DNA of 64,000 bases from Pararhizobium capsulatum DSM 1112 (lineage in GTDB: Bacteria > Pseudomonadota > Alphaproteobacteria > Rhizobiales > Rhizobiaceae), in the NCBI RefSeq assembly GCF_030814475.1, contig NZ_JAUSVF010000002.1:434001-498000 (forward strand), in the 5' to 3' direction. Numbering within the stretch: the stretch's first letter is position 1; each line of letters starts with the position of its first letter. Made by a program: the position numbers and the translations under genes. Positions 43,636-53,545 of the stretch are shown here, one piece after another. The notes under the pieces were generated by a model that saw only the letters and a list, made by a program, of their open reading frames with translations, was not told where the DNA came from and searched no databases.

Positions 43636-45992
43636 AACGCATTCTTGCGGCCTGTTTCCTGCTTCTGACTGTCACCGCTGACGCCGATGCCCAATCCTTG
43701 CCTTTCGATATGTCGACCGAACGCCCCGTTCAGGAGATGCCGGCACCCTTGCCTGATCAACCGGCGGCAGGGGCGGAAGGTTCTGGACCTACGGATGCAC
43801 AGCCTTCGGATGCGCAACCTGCGCAGGACATACCGGCGGAAACCGAGAGTTTCCGGCGCTATATGCTGCCGAGCAAGGATCTCAACCTCGCAGGTGAAGT
43901 CGATCAGGCAGCCTGGACCGTCTATCTTACGGCCGAGCAGGCTGCCTCCGCGACGACATTCAATATTGGCTATCAAAACGCTATCCTTGTTGCGCCCGAG
44001 ACGTCACGACTGACAGTCAGCATCAATGATGTCGAACTGGCTGACGAAGCACTGCGTTCCGCAGAAGGTCCTTCGGATTTAAACCTGACGGTGCCCAAGG
44101 GATTGCTGAAACCTGGCGCCAATCTCTTGCGTCTGCGCGCCACGCAACGGCACCGCACGGATTGCACCATCCAATCGACCTACGAACTCTGGTCGAACAT
44201 CAGCGGCGAAAGAACATATCTGAATTTTGACGGGCGGGCCCCCAGCCTGCTGAGTACCATTGACGATGTTCGCGCCGTTGGTGTGGATGACAAGGGACTG
44301 ACCCAGTTCAATCTTGTCGCTCCTGGCATCGAACGGCCATCGGCAACAGTACCGTTGCTGCGGCTGTCGCAGGGGCTCGCCACACTTGCCAACATGCCCA
44401 ACCAGTCGGTCACCATCGAGGCGAGCGCTCCAGCCAAGGATCTTCCGGGTCGACTGACTGTACTGGTCGGCACGGCTGACGAACTCCAGCCGCTATTGCC
44501 GGCTCTGCCTGCAGAGGCGGGCAGCGGGCCTATCGCAACCTTCGTCAATGATGCCAGAAGCGGTGGATCCGTCCTCGTCGTCAGCGGTCCCACCTGGGAG
44601 GCCGTGTCGAGCGCCATCGAAAGCATTGTCGCCCCATCTGACGCGGCGCCGGACTCCCGGCGCGACGTGATCGCCACGCAGCGCTGGATGGCGCCGGATG
44701 TACCCTTCCTGTTTTCCGGCGCAAATATACGCCTGTCGCAACTCGGCTTGAAATCCGAGAACTTCCCCGGGCGGCGCTTTCGTACACAGTTCAACCTTGC
44801 GGTTCCCGCCGATTTCTATGCCAATGCCTATGGCGAGGCGGTTCTTCTGCTCGATGCCGCCTATGCCCAGAGCGTGCTGCCAGGGAGCCACATCGACATC
44901 TATGTGAACGGCAATATTGCTTCCACCGTGCCAATCTCGGCAACGGGTGGCGGGATCTTGCGGCACCTGCCGATCAACGTGACGCTTCGCCACTTTCGAC
45001 CCGGCGTCAATACGATCACCATCGAAGCTATCCTCAATACCGGGGAGGACAAAGCATGTGCACCGGGCAGCACGGCTGCGGATACGCCGCGTTTTGCCCT
45101 CTTCGACACGACAGAATTTCACATGCCGGACTTCGCCCGGATAGCGCAGCTACCCAATCTTTCGGCAGTTGCCGGGACCGGTTTTCCTTACGGCCGTGCG
45201 ACCGCACCTGTCCCTCTCTTCATGGACCGGCTCGACAGCGACACACTTTCGGCAGCTGCAACCTTTCTTGCCCGCATTGCATCTGGCTCGGGCCATCCCG
45301 TTCCGATCGAAACGGTTGCGTCACCATCCTTGATCGGAAATCGCGACGCGATCTTCGTCGGCACGCTGTCGCAGATGCCACCAACAGTCTTTACGCAATT
45401 GAACATCGCGGCCACTAACCAGACCATATGGGGTGGTAGCGAAACGGACGGAGGCGACGAGGCCGAAACGCAGGTTGCCTTCGACGAATGGCGCGATAAA
45501 CTGCCCGGTGGAGCCTTGAGTGTACAGGTTACTGCCTTGGAGGACTGGCTGAAGCGCAACTTCGACATCTCTCTCAATTCTCTGCGACTGACACCCGCGC
45601 CGGAGCCGCGGTTTTCACCCGCGCGGGACGCATCCCTGATCATCGCGCAAGGGGCGAGCCCCGAGGAGCACGGCACGTGGACAGTTGTTGCCGGCCGCAC
45701 CGGTCGGGAACTCAAGGATGCCATGCTGGCCGTGAGTGCGCGCGAAAACTGGACCCAGATCACCGGTCATGTGGCAAGCTATCAGCCCGATGCCAAAACC
45801 ATCCAGACGGTACCAGTCGCGGGTTTCGAGCTCGTGCCGACACTGCCGCCGTCTTTCGCCAACTATCGCCTGATCGCGGCCAACTGGCTGTCGAGCAACA
45901 TACTCAGCTACGCACTTTTGCTGGCAGCCCTTGCTGTTATTCTGGGTCTTGCGACCGCAGCGCTGCTTACCAACCTGGGACGGAGGGGATGA
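43632..45992 (+). CDS. bcsB: cellulose synthase regulatory subunit BcsB
   Basis: 786 residues from ATG 43632, inside the bcsA stop. Signal peptide MKRILAACFLLLTVTADADA, a Pro/Gln/Ala-rich segment (~25-70), then the periplasmic carbohydrate-binding and flavodoxin-like domains (RRYMLPSKDLNLAGEVDQAA near 78, SVLPGSHIDIYVNG near 415). A C-terminal anchor (LLLAALAVILGLATAALL) sits against BcsA. BcsB guides the nascent glucan through the periplasm. Overlaps bcsZ by ATGA. Confidence 0.93.
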   Translation: MKRILAACFLLLTVTADADAQSLPFDMSTERPVQEMPAPLPDQPAAGAEGSGPTDAQPSDAQPAQDIPAETESFRRYMLPSKDLNLAGEVDQAAWTVYLTAEQAASATTFNIGYQNAILVAPETSRLTVSINDVELADEALRSAEGPSDLNLTVPKGLLKPGANLLRLRATQRHRTDCTIQSTYELWSNISGERTYLNFDGRAPSLLSTIDDVRAVGVDDKGLTQFNLVAPGIERPSATVPLLRLSQGLATLANMPNQSVTIEASAPAKDLPGRLTVLVGTADELQPLLPALPAEAGSGPIATFVNDARSGGSVLVVSGPTWEAVSSAIESIVAPSDAAPDSRRDVIATQRWMAPDVPFLFSGANIRLSQLGLKSENFPGRRFRTQFNLAVPADFYANAYGEAVLLLDAAYAQSVLPGSHIDIYVNGNIASTVPISATGGGILRHLPINVTLRHFRPGVNTITIEAILNTGEDKACAPGSTAADTPRFALFDTTEFHMPDFARIAQLPNLSAVAGTGFPYGRATAPVPLFMDRLDSDTLSAAATFLARIASGSGHPVPIETVASPSLIGNRDAIFVGTLSQMPPTVFTQLNIAATNQTIWGGSETDGGDEAETQVAFDEWRDKLPGGALSVQVTALEDWLKRNFDISLNSLRLTPAPEPRFSPARDASLIIAQGASPEEHGTWTVVAGRTGRELKDAMLAVSARENWTQITGHVASYQPDAKTIQTVPVAGFELVPTLPPSFANYRLIAANWLSSNILSYALLLAALAVILGLATAALLTNLGRRG

Positions 45993-47047
45993 CGGCGGGT
46001 GCGGGTGCAAAAATTCTGTCTGTTTTGCTTGGCGTCGTCGCTCTGATGATGTCGTCGTGGCCTGCACTTTCGCAGCAACGGATCGAGGTGCCGGCGTGGG
46101 ACGCCTACAAGGGCAAATTCCTCGATCCGCGCGGCCGGATCATTGACGACGGCAACGGCAATATCAGCCACAGCGAAGGGCAGGGCTATGGCCTCCTGCT
46201 TGCCTATCTGGCCCGCAATCGTGCGGACTTCGCACTGATCTGGAGCTTCACCAGGACCGAACTTCTGATCCGCAATGACGGCCTTGCTGCGTGGAAGTGG
46301 AGCCCAGCCGCAAAACCGCACGTTACGGATATCAACAACGCCACCGATGGCGATATCCTCATCGCCTATGCATTGGCGCTCGCCGGGCGCGAGTGGAAGC
46401 GCAACGACTATCTCGCTGCCGGTGCCGGAATTGCCCGCGGCATCCTGAAGAGTGCGACGATCGAAAACACTTCGCGCAGCCTGCTGTTGCCGGCAGCAGA
46501 GGGGTTCGTGCTGCCGGGGCGAAAAGACGGACCCATCGTCAATCTGTCCTACTGGGTACTCGAGGCGTTGCCAGTCCTCGATTCACTCAGCCCATCACCA
46601 CAATGGGCGAAAATTCGGGAATCGGGCCTTGCCCTCATACGCGACGTAGCGCTCGGTCCCAGACGCCTGCCGCCGGATTGGCTTTCTCTTGCCAGTGCGC
46701 CGAAAGCAGCGGAGGGGTTCCCGCCGGAGTTTGGATACAACGCCCTGAGAATTCCGCTTTATCTCGTGCGTTCCGGTGAAACAGATCCCGCGCTCCTCAA
46801 CCGCTTCCGTCAGGGAATTACGGGAAAAGCCGATGCGATTGCAATCACTGATGTCAATACTGGAGAAGTAAAAAACAACCTGAGCGATCCGGGTTATCGA
46901 ATTATTAACCATATTCTGGCCTGTGTAGTCGAAGGAACGCCGTTGCCGGAAGACGTGAAAAGTTTTCGGCCGACGCAATACTATCCGTCGACGCTCCATC
47001 TTCTGGGGCTAGCCTTTGTCGCTGAAAAGCGGCCGGAGTGTTTATGA
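45989..47047 (+). CDS. bcsZ: cellulase BcsZ, glycoside hydrolase family 8
   Basis: 352 residues from ATG 45989 (CGGAGGGG upstream, within the bcsB stop). Signal peptide (ILSVLLGVVALMMSSWPALS), then the GH8 barrel: WDAYKGKFLDPRGRIIDDGN, catalytic Glu in SHSEGQGYGLLLAYL near 55, NATDGDILIAYALALAGREW near 115 with the second acid Asp. It trims or edits cellulose in the periplasm, required for normal fibre synthesis in Agrobacterium (CelC). Overlaps the TPR gene by ATGA. Confidence 0.93.
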   Translation: MTAGAGAKILSVLLGVVALMMSSWPALSQQRIEVPAWDAYKGKFLDPRGRIIDDGNGNISHSEGQGYGLLLAYLARNRADFALIWSFTRTELLIRNDGLAAWKWSPAAKPHVTDINNATDGDILIAYALALAGREWKRNDYLAAGAGIARGILKSATIENTSRSLLLPAAEGFVLPGRKDGPIVNLSYWVLEALPVLDSLSPSPQWAKIRESGLALIRDVALGPRRLPPDWLSLASAPKAAEGFPPEFGYNALRIPLYLVRSGETDPALLNRFRQGITGKADAIAITDVNTGEVKNNLSDPGYRIINHILACVVEGTPLPEDVKSFRPTQYYPSTLHLLGLAFVAEKRPECL

Positions 47048-48903
47048 AGCTGTCGCACCTTGCCCTGTCCGTCGCCCTTGCTGCCACGTTTATCGGCGTG
47101 AGAGACAGTGCAACCTTCGACAGCCTGGTCGAATTCGTGAAGACGACTATCAACGGCGAAGCCGAGGCGTCGGTCGAACTGAGTTCGCTTCCCACCCCAT
47201 CCGGAAAAATGCCGCGCAATGTGATCGCCGAGTTCCGCGAAGTTGTTCCTTCCAAGCCTCTCCTGCCGGTTGCTGATGCGATCACGACCTCCGCAACAGA
47301 TCCTGTCGTGGACGAGAGCGCGCTGCGTTATTTCGCCAGCCGCGGTGATAATGTCCGGCTTCAGGCTGAAATTTCGCGACTGCGCGCACTTTATCCGAAC
47401 TGGGTACCACCGAAAGACCCGCTGGCAGTGCCGCAGAATGCCGACACGCAGCTCGAGGGGATGTGGAAACTCTATTCCGAGGCACGTTATGCCGAGGTGC
47501 GCAAGGCAATTGCTGCGCGACAGGTAGCAGAAACAAACTGGAGGCCCCCGGCAGATCTGATCGAGCGGCTGGATGTCGCCGAAGCCCGGCTGCGATTGAT
47601 CAACGCGTCCGATCTCAAGCAATATGAGGCCGTGGTTACCATTGGCTCGGAGACGCCCAGCCTGCTCACCTGCAGTGAAGTGGACGTGCTTTGGCGCGTC
47701 GCCGAAGCCTTCTTCCGCACGGACCGGCCAGAGCGCTCGACCGACGCCTACACTTATATCCTCAACAATTGCACGAACACCGCCGAACGCTTGGCGACGG
47801 TGCAGAAGGCATCTGCGATATTGCCCGCACCGGCCATCGAGGAACTGCTGGCCAAGGGCAAGGTGCTGGACAACGGCATCGGCGAATTCGACAGCCTGCG
47901 CGATGATCTCGCGCGCCGCTTCGTCGCTGATGCCAATTCGGACGAGAAGAAAACCGTTCCGCCGACCTATGTCGAGCGACTGGAGAAGGTGGCTGAAACC
48001 GGTGGCCTAGCATCCGATGCGCTGCTGCTGGGCTGGTACCATTACCTGCACAAGAACATTCCTTCGGCCGAACAATGGTTCCGCCGCTCGCGCGACAAGG
48101 AAGACACCGCTTCAGCCTCCGAAGGGCTGGCGCTGACGCTGATCGAGCGCAAGGACTATTTAGCGGCAGAAGACGCGATGTATCGCTGGCGGGATGCTTC
48201 GAAGGAAGCCAAGGCGGTCTATCTGGCGGCGACTGCCAATCTGCTTGGCGTGGAGCCCCCCTTACCGATCACAGGTGAGGTTCTTCGGCGTATTGCCCCT
48301 GAAGTGATCAAGTCGCGCGATCCCGCGACGGCGCAACAATTCGGCTGGTACGCGCGGGCGCTGAACCAACCGCAGACCGCCATCCAATGGTTCCGTACGG
48401 CGCTCGGCTGGAAACTCGACGACGAGCCGTCGGCCTATGGGCTCGCAGTGACGTATCAGCAGATCAACGACATCAAGAACCTTGCGGAAATCCAGCGTCT
48501 TTGGGCCGGTCGCTCGCAGCGTATCGCCCGTGTGGGACAACCGGAGACGGAAGCCGAGCGTGCGGCGCGGTTGAAAGAGCTCGGTCTGGTCCCACTGACG
48601 TCAGGGAAGCCCCTTGCCCAACAGCCTGTCGCCCAGCAACAGGTTCAGCCCCAAGCTCAGCCAGAGCGCTCCGTTGTCGCCGGGCAGACCGCCTACGTCG
48701 ATTATCGCGAGACACCACGGCGCACGGTAGTGGCCGCACCGCAGGCGACGACCGTGCAACGCGGCTGCAGGACAACGATCGACCCTCGCACCCTGCATCC
48801 CAACTCGGCACTTAATCGCGGCTGGTTACAGCCTTGCACCAATCACTATCGGAGCTCATGCGGTTGTTTCACAACGGAGCTATCTTTGCGCGGGCACTCA
48901 TGA
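47044..48903 (+). CDS. cellulose operon TPR protein, C-terminally truncated and fused
   Basis: 619 residues from ATG 47044. N-terminal signal-like segment (LSHLALSVALAATFIGV), then TPR-like helices (ALRYFASRGDNVRLQAEISR, AEQWFRRSRDKEDTASASEG, YLAATANLLGVEPPLPI). It is the last gene of the cellulose operon and corresponds to the BcsC-type TPR component. Near residue 594 the frame leaves bcs sequence (HPNSALNRGW) and runs into foreign DNA, giving a 25-residue junk tail. Relatives in Agrobacterium continue for more TPR units there. The outer-membrane barrel expected of BcsC is absent. It may be partly or wholly non-functional. Confidence 0.8.
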   Translation: MKLSHLALSVALAATFIGVRDSATFDSLVEFVKTTINGEAEASVELSSLPTPSGKMPRNVIAEFREVVPSKPLLPVADAITTSATDPVVDESALRYFASRGDNVRLQAEISRLRALYPNWVPPKDPLAVPQNADTQLEGMWKLYSEARYAEVRKAIAARQVAETNWRPPADLIERLDVAEARLRLINASDLKQYEAVVTIGSETPSLLTCSEVDVLWRVAEAFFRTDRPERSTDAYTYILNNCTNTAERLATVQKASAILPAPAIEELLAKGKVLDNGIGEFDSLRDDLARRFVADANSDEKKTVPPTYVERLEKVAETGGLASDALLLGWYHYLHKNIPSAEQWFRRSRDKEDTASASEGLALTLIERKDYLAAEDAMYRWRDASKEAKAVYLAATANLLGVEPPLPITGEVLRRIAPEVIKSRDPATAQQFGWYARALNQPQTAIQWFRTALGWKLDDEPSAYGLAVTYQQINDIKNLAEIQRLWAGRSQRIARVGQPETEAERAARLKELGLVPLTSGKPLAQQPVAQQQVQPQAQPERSVVAGQTAYVDYRETPRRTVVAAPQATTVQRGCRTTIDPRTLHPNSALNRGWLQPCTNHYRSSCGCFTTELSLRGHS

Positions 48904-49144
48904 TCCTTACGATATCTACTTTCCTCTCGTAGCAAAAGCAATTCAGGTGGAAGCGGAGGCATGGATCGCGACAGATTGCTTCATTGCACCTGGTGTGAAA
49001 GTCGGACGGGGTAGTGTCGTGGCGGCTAGAAGCACCGTTCTGCACGACTTGCCTGAGGGAATGGTTGCTGCCGGATGCCCTGCAACTGTCCGCAAGCAGC
49101 GCAAGGCCCGATCTCTCGTAGATAAATCAGCGCAAGAAGTCTAG
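48827..49144 (+). pseudogene. 3' half of a WcaF-like hexapeptide acetyltransferase
   Basis: In frame 2 from 48827 to the TAG at 49142-49144 the DNA reads YSLAPITIGAHAVVSQRSYL, then CAGTHDPYDIYFPL, EAEAWIATDCFIAPGVKVG and GMVAAGCPATVRKQRKA. This is the second half of the left-handed beta-helix of colanic-acid-type acetyltransferases (WcaF family), which acetylate sugars of surface polysaccharides. The N-terminal half and the start are missing because the frame begins inside the cellulose TPR gene. A 318-base fragment, not expected to be active. Confidence 0.85.
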
Positions 49145-49251
49145 AAATCTCGACGCCAGTTTGAACCAAGAGGGGCTTAAGAGCCCCGCCAAAGGGAGAA
49201 CAAGCAACGGTAGTAAAACACTTAGAGGAACCCTTTTGAAATCAAATCGGG

Positions 49252-50553
49252 TTGGCGTTTAGTGAGAAGCTAGAATTTACGGATATCAATTCCGTCGGTA
49301 AACAAAACAAAATGGCAACTCTGAAGAATAAATACCTCAATATTCTCCTTTTGATTTCCTCATACGGCCTTGGACAAGGCTCCATTTTTGCAGCGCAAAC
49401 ATGGTTAGTCGCTCGCCAGGAACTCAACCTTTTAGCTGCTTTTGGGACCCATTTTTCCGTTGCAATGCTCGGCATAATTTTTGTCGATGCCGGATCCCTC
49501 ACTGTTTTCGCACGTCAATCAAGCTTGCTTGCGGAACATGACACAAATCCTACACCGTTCTGGAAACTGTTTTGGGAAGTGACAACAATCCGAGTAACGC
49601 TTTCCCTCTTTTGCACATTAGCAATTTCGGTATATTTGTTTCTCCTAAGCGACGATAAATTCACCACCAATTTCTTCCTCTACGCGCTTCCAGCATATCT
49701 TGTTTGGGGGTTCAACTTTTCTGGCCTATTTGACGGCCTCCGTCGCAGCGGCCTAAGCGGCGCTACCGGAGCAATGCCATACATCTTCTCAGCAACTGCC
49801 CTGATTCTATCTGTTGGAAGGGCAAATGAGGATGCAGGCGCCATGTTGGGGCTCGCTTTTACTAGTGGACACATAGCTGCACTCGCGCTTCAAGTCGTTT
49901 CTCTAAAATCCGTCGGAATGCGAATTACTTTCGTATTACCCGGTTGGGAAGGCATATGGCAGGCTGCACGTGACGGCCTTTCCTTGATAGGGAGCACCAT
50001 CCCCGGTCAATTGTACTACAGATTTCAGCTTCTCATTTCAGTTACTTTACTGGGATCCGAAAGCACAGCATTATTCGTATACGGAAAGCAGATACTCGCG
50101 GCTACAATGCAAATCGTTGGCTTTCTTCGACGCGTCGAATTTCCATCGATCGTTTCCTCCATGACGTTGGAATCCAGGAATAAGCCAACACTTATTCTTC
50201 GTCATCAATGGATTAGCATCATTACTACGTTCATTTTCAGCATGGTGATGCTAACGGTGGGCTTGGGACTAACATTGGAGAATGACAAGAACTTTTCACG
50301 CATAGGGTCTGTACTAGTAGCCTTCTCTGCGGTGGTCCTAACCGGAAGTTTGGCGCTCACCTTCAAGCAGGGAATGGCAGCCCTCGGCCAGTTCCGCCCA
50401 CTAATGTTACTAAGCGTGGCGGGGGTTATCGGGGGCGCATTTTTAAGCGTGACGTTAGCCCGACCTCTTGGTATATATGGATTTGTACTTGCAGATTTGC
50501 TTGAAGGAATAATTTGCATTACGGTGAGTGTCTACATACTGCGACGGAAATAG
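49252..50553 (+). CDS. polysaccharide flippase, Wzx/PST type
   Basis: 433 residues from TTG 49252, or 413 from ATG 49312 (MATLKNKYLNILLLISSYGL); neither start has a strong ribosome site. About twelve hydrophobic spans, beginning ILLLISSYGLGQGSIFAAQTW, with a membrane-flippase pattern of the MATE/PST superfamily. Such proteins flip lipid-linked sugar repeats across the inner membrane. The gene is clearly AT-richer than the cellulose operon. With the adjacent polymerase and glycosyltransferase it forms a Wzx/Wzy-type set. Sequence drift in this family makes the call pattern-based. Confidence 0.7.
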   Translation: MAFSEKLEFTDINSVGKQNKMATLKNKYLNILLLISSYGLGQGSIFAAQTWLVARQELNLLAAFGTHFSVAMLGIIFVDAGSLTVFARQSSLLAEHDTNPTPFWKLFWEVTTIRVTLSLFCTLAISVYLFLLSDDKFTTNFFLYALPAYLVWGFNFSGLFDGLRRSGLSGATGAMPYIFSATALILSVGRANEDAGAMLGLAFTSGHIAALALQVVSLKSVGMRITFVLPGWEGIWQAARDGLSLIGSTIPGQLYYRFQLLISVTLLGSESTALFVYGKQILAATMQIVGFLRRVEFPSIVSSMTLESRNKPTLILRHQWISIITTFIFSMVMLTVGLGLTLENDKNFSRIGSVLVAFSAVVLTGSLALTFKQGMAALGQFRPLMLLSVAGVIGGAFLSVTLARPLGIYGFVLADLLEGIICITVSVYILRRK

Positions 50554-50585
50554 TTCATTCTGACTAGCATCGAAATGGGGCGAAT

Positions 50586-51875
50586 ATGTATTACAATTTT
50601 ATTTGTGTTGCAGCTCTTGTAATATTAATAAACCCGTTTAAAGCTCACCTATCGGGTCGATTTGTTGCAGCATTCACACTTCTATCTGCGATCATTTTTT
50701 CTCTATCCGCAGCGAGAAATGGTTTTTCTCGTGGATTTGGAAGTATTTATATTTTTGTAAATACCGATTTATCCGCGAACACAGCACAAGGCGTTACCGC
50801 GTTTTGTTTTTTACTGCTATCGATTTACTGTTCTTTCTCTTATAGAAACCTCTTGGCGACTAGTTGGGAGGTATCTAAGGCAATCCGTATACCAGACACC
50901 TTTATTTTAACTATGATTACTTGCGTGACGTTGTCTGGATGCTATTTGCTAGCTCAGCTAGGGATTGCAAATTTGATGTCTTACGATGGCTATGGCTCAA
51001 TTAAGGATCTGAATGAACGATTTGAGTTTAATGAGCTTGGTAAAGTAATTGGCGGAACTTTTAGGCCGATAGCGCTGGTCTTGATTGCTTCCACTATAGT
51101 TAGCGCGCGAAGCCGCAGGTGGTACCTGCAATTGCTGGCGGCTGTTCCTATATCGATAGCTTTTATGATGTCGATAGCAGAAGCAAGTCGTATAACAAGC
51201 GTTTACCTCATCGTTGCGGCTGTAAGTTTCTACGTAATTGATAGAAAGAAAGTTGCCGCCGCTTGCGCTCTGATTTCGCTGATTTTTGTTGGGTATGCTT
51301 TGGAGGCACGGGCTCACCCCACTCTGGGACTTTCGTATGTCTATCAATATATTACTTTGTCCTTCTCAAATCCTGATCTACTAGAGATGATTGTTACAAA
51401 TCTTGCGGCGTCTCTTTTGGTGACCTCCGCATCGGCGAAGGCAGCAGTGCCTGAGGCCTATGACGTTTACTACAAATTTGTGTCGTTCGCACCTTCCTTC
51501 GGGTTTATAGACGGATTTCAATCACTGAAACTTGCGAATGAGCAACGTATAGCCGAATATATTCCGTTCAATGCCTTCGGTGAAGCGTGGGTCTTTGGCC
51601 CATTTTATTATACATATCTTTGGATAGTTATCTTTTTTTCTGCGTCTGCTGTTAATTCATCACTGAGAATCGGGCGTGTCGCCTTTGTGACTTTGCTTGG
51701 CGCATTTGTCATCGGCTTGATGTTCGCCTCTCAATACCCCATTAGGAACTCAGTTAGATATTTTTACGGATTAATATTGCTTCGTTATGTATTGGGACGT
51801 TTTTTTAGGTCAACCTATGGAAAGGGATTCCAAGTGGAGAAATTTGACGCAAAGTCTTCCGGGCAGTTGAAATGA
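50586..51875 (+). CDS. O-antigen/exopolysaccharide polymerase-like membrane protein (Wzy type)
   Basis: 429 residues, ATG 50586 with GGGG upstream. About ten to eleven hydrophobic spans (FICVAALVILINPFKAHL, TFILTMITCVTLSGCYLLAQ) and one long hydrophilic loop near residues 300-335 (LKLANEQRIAEYIPFNAFGE). This topology, more than sequence, suggests a Wzy polymerase. It is AT-rich like its neighbours and overlaps the glycosyltransferase gene by 4 bases (ATGA). A different membrane function cannot be excluded. Confidence 0.65.
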   Translation: MYYNFICVAALVILINPFKAHLSGRFVAAFTLLSAIIFSLSAARNGFSRGFGSIYIFVNTDLSANTAQGVTAFCFLLLSIYCSFSYRNLLATSWEVSKAIRIPDTFILTMITCVTLSGCYLLAQLGIANLMSYDGYGSIKDLNERFEFNELGKVIGGTFRPIALVLIASTIVSARSRRWYLQLLAAVPISIAFMMSIAEASRITSVYLIVAAVSFYVIDRKKVAAACALISLIFVGYALEARAHPTLGLSYVYQYITLSFSNPDLLEMIVTNLAASLLVTSASAKAAVPEAYDVYYKFVSFAPSFGFIDGFQSLKLANEQRIAEYIPFNAFGEAWVFGPFYYTYLWIVIFFSASAVNSSLRIGRVAFVTLLGAFVIGLMFASQYPIRNSVRYFYGLILLRYVLGRFFRSTYGKGFQVEKFDAKSSGQLK

Positions 51876-52966
51876 GAGTAGCGCATTTTTCGACGTCGCT
51901 TTCGCGAAGTGCAGGAGGCTTATATTACTCAGTCTCCGGCCTAACGAAGTCCTTGGCAGAGCTGGACGTGGATGTTTGCGTATTTGGCGGGACAGATCAA
52001 TTTTACGATGAGGACAAACCTATATGGGAAGATCTACATCTATCGACGTTCGCTTCAAAAAAGGGTTCGTATGGATTTAACCCGTCAGTACTTAGACAAC
52101 TTAAATTATTTAAACCCGATATACTTCACGTTCACGGTATATGGTCAGCCGCTTCCATCTATGCGCTATTAACAGAAGCGCGGGGCGTTCCTGTAGTTGT
52201 TTCTCCGAGAGGCATGCTTGATCCGTGGATAGTTGGCAGGCGAAGATCAGTTAAAGCCCTCCATGCGTTCTTGTTGGAAAGGCCTGTCTTAAAGAAAGCG
52301 CATATACATGCCTTGAGCGATTCGGAGTATGAATCTGTCATAAAGTTCATGCCTTCCGCCCGCGAGAGAACATTCATAATACCCAACGGAATTGCATCAG
52401 ATAAGACGCTTGAGTCAACTGCCTTAGGACGTAAGCGGGGGGCCCTGTACTTGGGTCGGCTTCATCCGAAGAAGCAGGTTTTGGAGCTGATCACCGCTTG
52501 GAATGCGCTACCTCAGAGTTCCGCTAACCAATTGACTATTGCTGGTTGGGGCGAGCCCGAGTACGAGAAGGCGGTAAGAGAACTTGTGGCGGGAACCCCC
52601 AACGTGCAGTTCATCGGGTCTGCATATGGGGACGAGAAGGACAAGCTACTCGCGACATCCCAATATTTCGTATTGCCTTCGCTTAGCGAAGGCTTGCCAA
52701 TGGCTGTACTCGAAGCGCTACAACAAGGGTGCATCCCAATATTAACTGAAGAGTGTAACTTACCAGAGCTTTTTGATGTCGGTGTCGCCATTCGAATTAA
52801 GAAAGATTTTAGTGATTTTGATGAAATACTGCCTGATGTACTTTCGCGTGGCGGTGATAATCTTACAAAAATGGCATACAAAGCGCTTCACTGTTCGGAA
52901 AGATATCACTGGAGCCATATCGCTCGCCAGATGCTCGATAAGTACATAGGCATACTGGCGAAGTAA
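51872..52966 (+). CDS. GT4-family glycosyltransferase
   Basis: 364 residues. GT-B fold signs: N-terminal STSLSRSAGGLYYSVSGLTK near 8 (nucleotide-sugar side loop), HVHGIWSAASIYALL near 88, VVVSPRGMLDPW near 108, and the C-terminal donor motif ALYLGRLHPKKQVLEL near 190 with PSLSEGLPMAVLEALQQG (Glu-x7-Glu) near 268. It adds a sugar to a lipid-linked repeat unit in the cytoplasm. Coupled to the polymerase gene. Donor and linkage unknown. Confidence 0.85.
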   Translation: MRVAHFSTSLSRSAGGLYYSVSGLTKSLAELDVDVCVFGGTDQFYDEDKPIWEDLHLSTFASKKGSYGFNPSVLRQLKLFKPDILHVHGIWSAASIYALLTEARGVPVVVSPRGMLDPWIVGRRRSVKALHAFLLERPVLKKAHIHALSDSEYESVIKFMPSARERTFIIPNGIASDKTLESTALGRKRGALYLGRLHPKKQVLELITAWNALPQSSANQLTIAGWGEPEYEKAVRELVAGTPNVQFIGSAYGDEKDKLLATSQYFVLPSLSEGLPMAVLEALQQGCIPILTEECNLPELFDVGVAIRIKKDFSDFDEILPDVLSRGGDNLTKMAYKALHCSERYHWSHIARQMLDKYIGILAK

Positions 52967-53545
52967 ACGGTGATCCGAACCCAAACCTCGGACTGCCGGA
53001 ATGTGGGGATTCCCGGGTATCTTCACGGTGACGCGTTGGTTTTGCCCTCGAAGTTGTGCCGTTAGCGTCCGGCGAACACATTTTCGCGCGCTCGATTGGC
53101 CGAATCTATGGGACGCGCTTCACCTCATCGACCATGACACGGTCGATCATCTCAGGATCGCATTGTTCATAGACGAGGAACTGGCGGATTCCACCATCCC
53201 ACGTCCGTATGTCGGCGAGGAGACTTTGAAGGTCGGCAGGAGATCTGTTCGTTTTGGAGCCAATGACGATATCGCTTACGGTAAATGGTGGCATCCAATT
53301 GTTGAAATGAAAAACAGAAGAATATAGGTTCTCCTGGATTTCGCCCACGGCGCACATTCAGGGTCTGCGCCGGCGGGCTTGTTTGGGAAAGTACTTATTT
53401 GTGTCAGCTTTAACGACCTGTAGTTCGGACCAAATTCTTTCCGAAACGTATGGTTTTGTTCACTCTTAAAAGTGTTCGCCGCATGAGTTTCGCAGAAACT
53501 AAAAAACAGAATGATACTAAAAAAAATAGGACTAATGAGGACATT
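52967..53545. other. 579-base gap inside the polysaccharide block
   Basis: The first half is GC-richer than its surroundings and carries only a weak minus-strand frame (53106-53357). The second half (53400-53545) is AT-rich and looks like the promoter and leader of the lipoprotein gene. A change of composition near 52970 and again near 53380 suggests a small piece of other origin. I see no recognisable transposase. Confidence 0.4.
53106..53357 (-). CDS. unrecognised short ORF, possible gene fragment
   Basis: 83 codons opposite to the polysaccharide genes. The translation (FHFNNWMPPFTVSDIVIGSK, ADLQSLLADIRTWDGGIRQF, ending MIDRVMVDEVKRVP) has normal amino-acid balance and no repeats, unlike most shadow frames, but its ATG lacks a ribosome site. 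It may be the 3' end of a minus-strand gene whose front was lost. No family recognised. Confidence 0.25.
   Translation of the reverse strand: MCAVGEIQENLYSSVFHFNNWMPPFTVSDIVIGSKTNRSPADLQSLLADIRTWDGGIRQFLVYEQCDPEMIDRVMVDEVKRVP

Noticed and set aside
53001..53327. 108-codon plus-strand frame between the glycosyltransferase and lipoprotein genes
   Set aside because: Composition resembles a shadow frame (many Arg, Ser, His); the opposite-strand frame is slightly more protein-like, and neither has a ribosome site.
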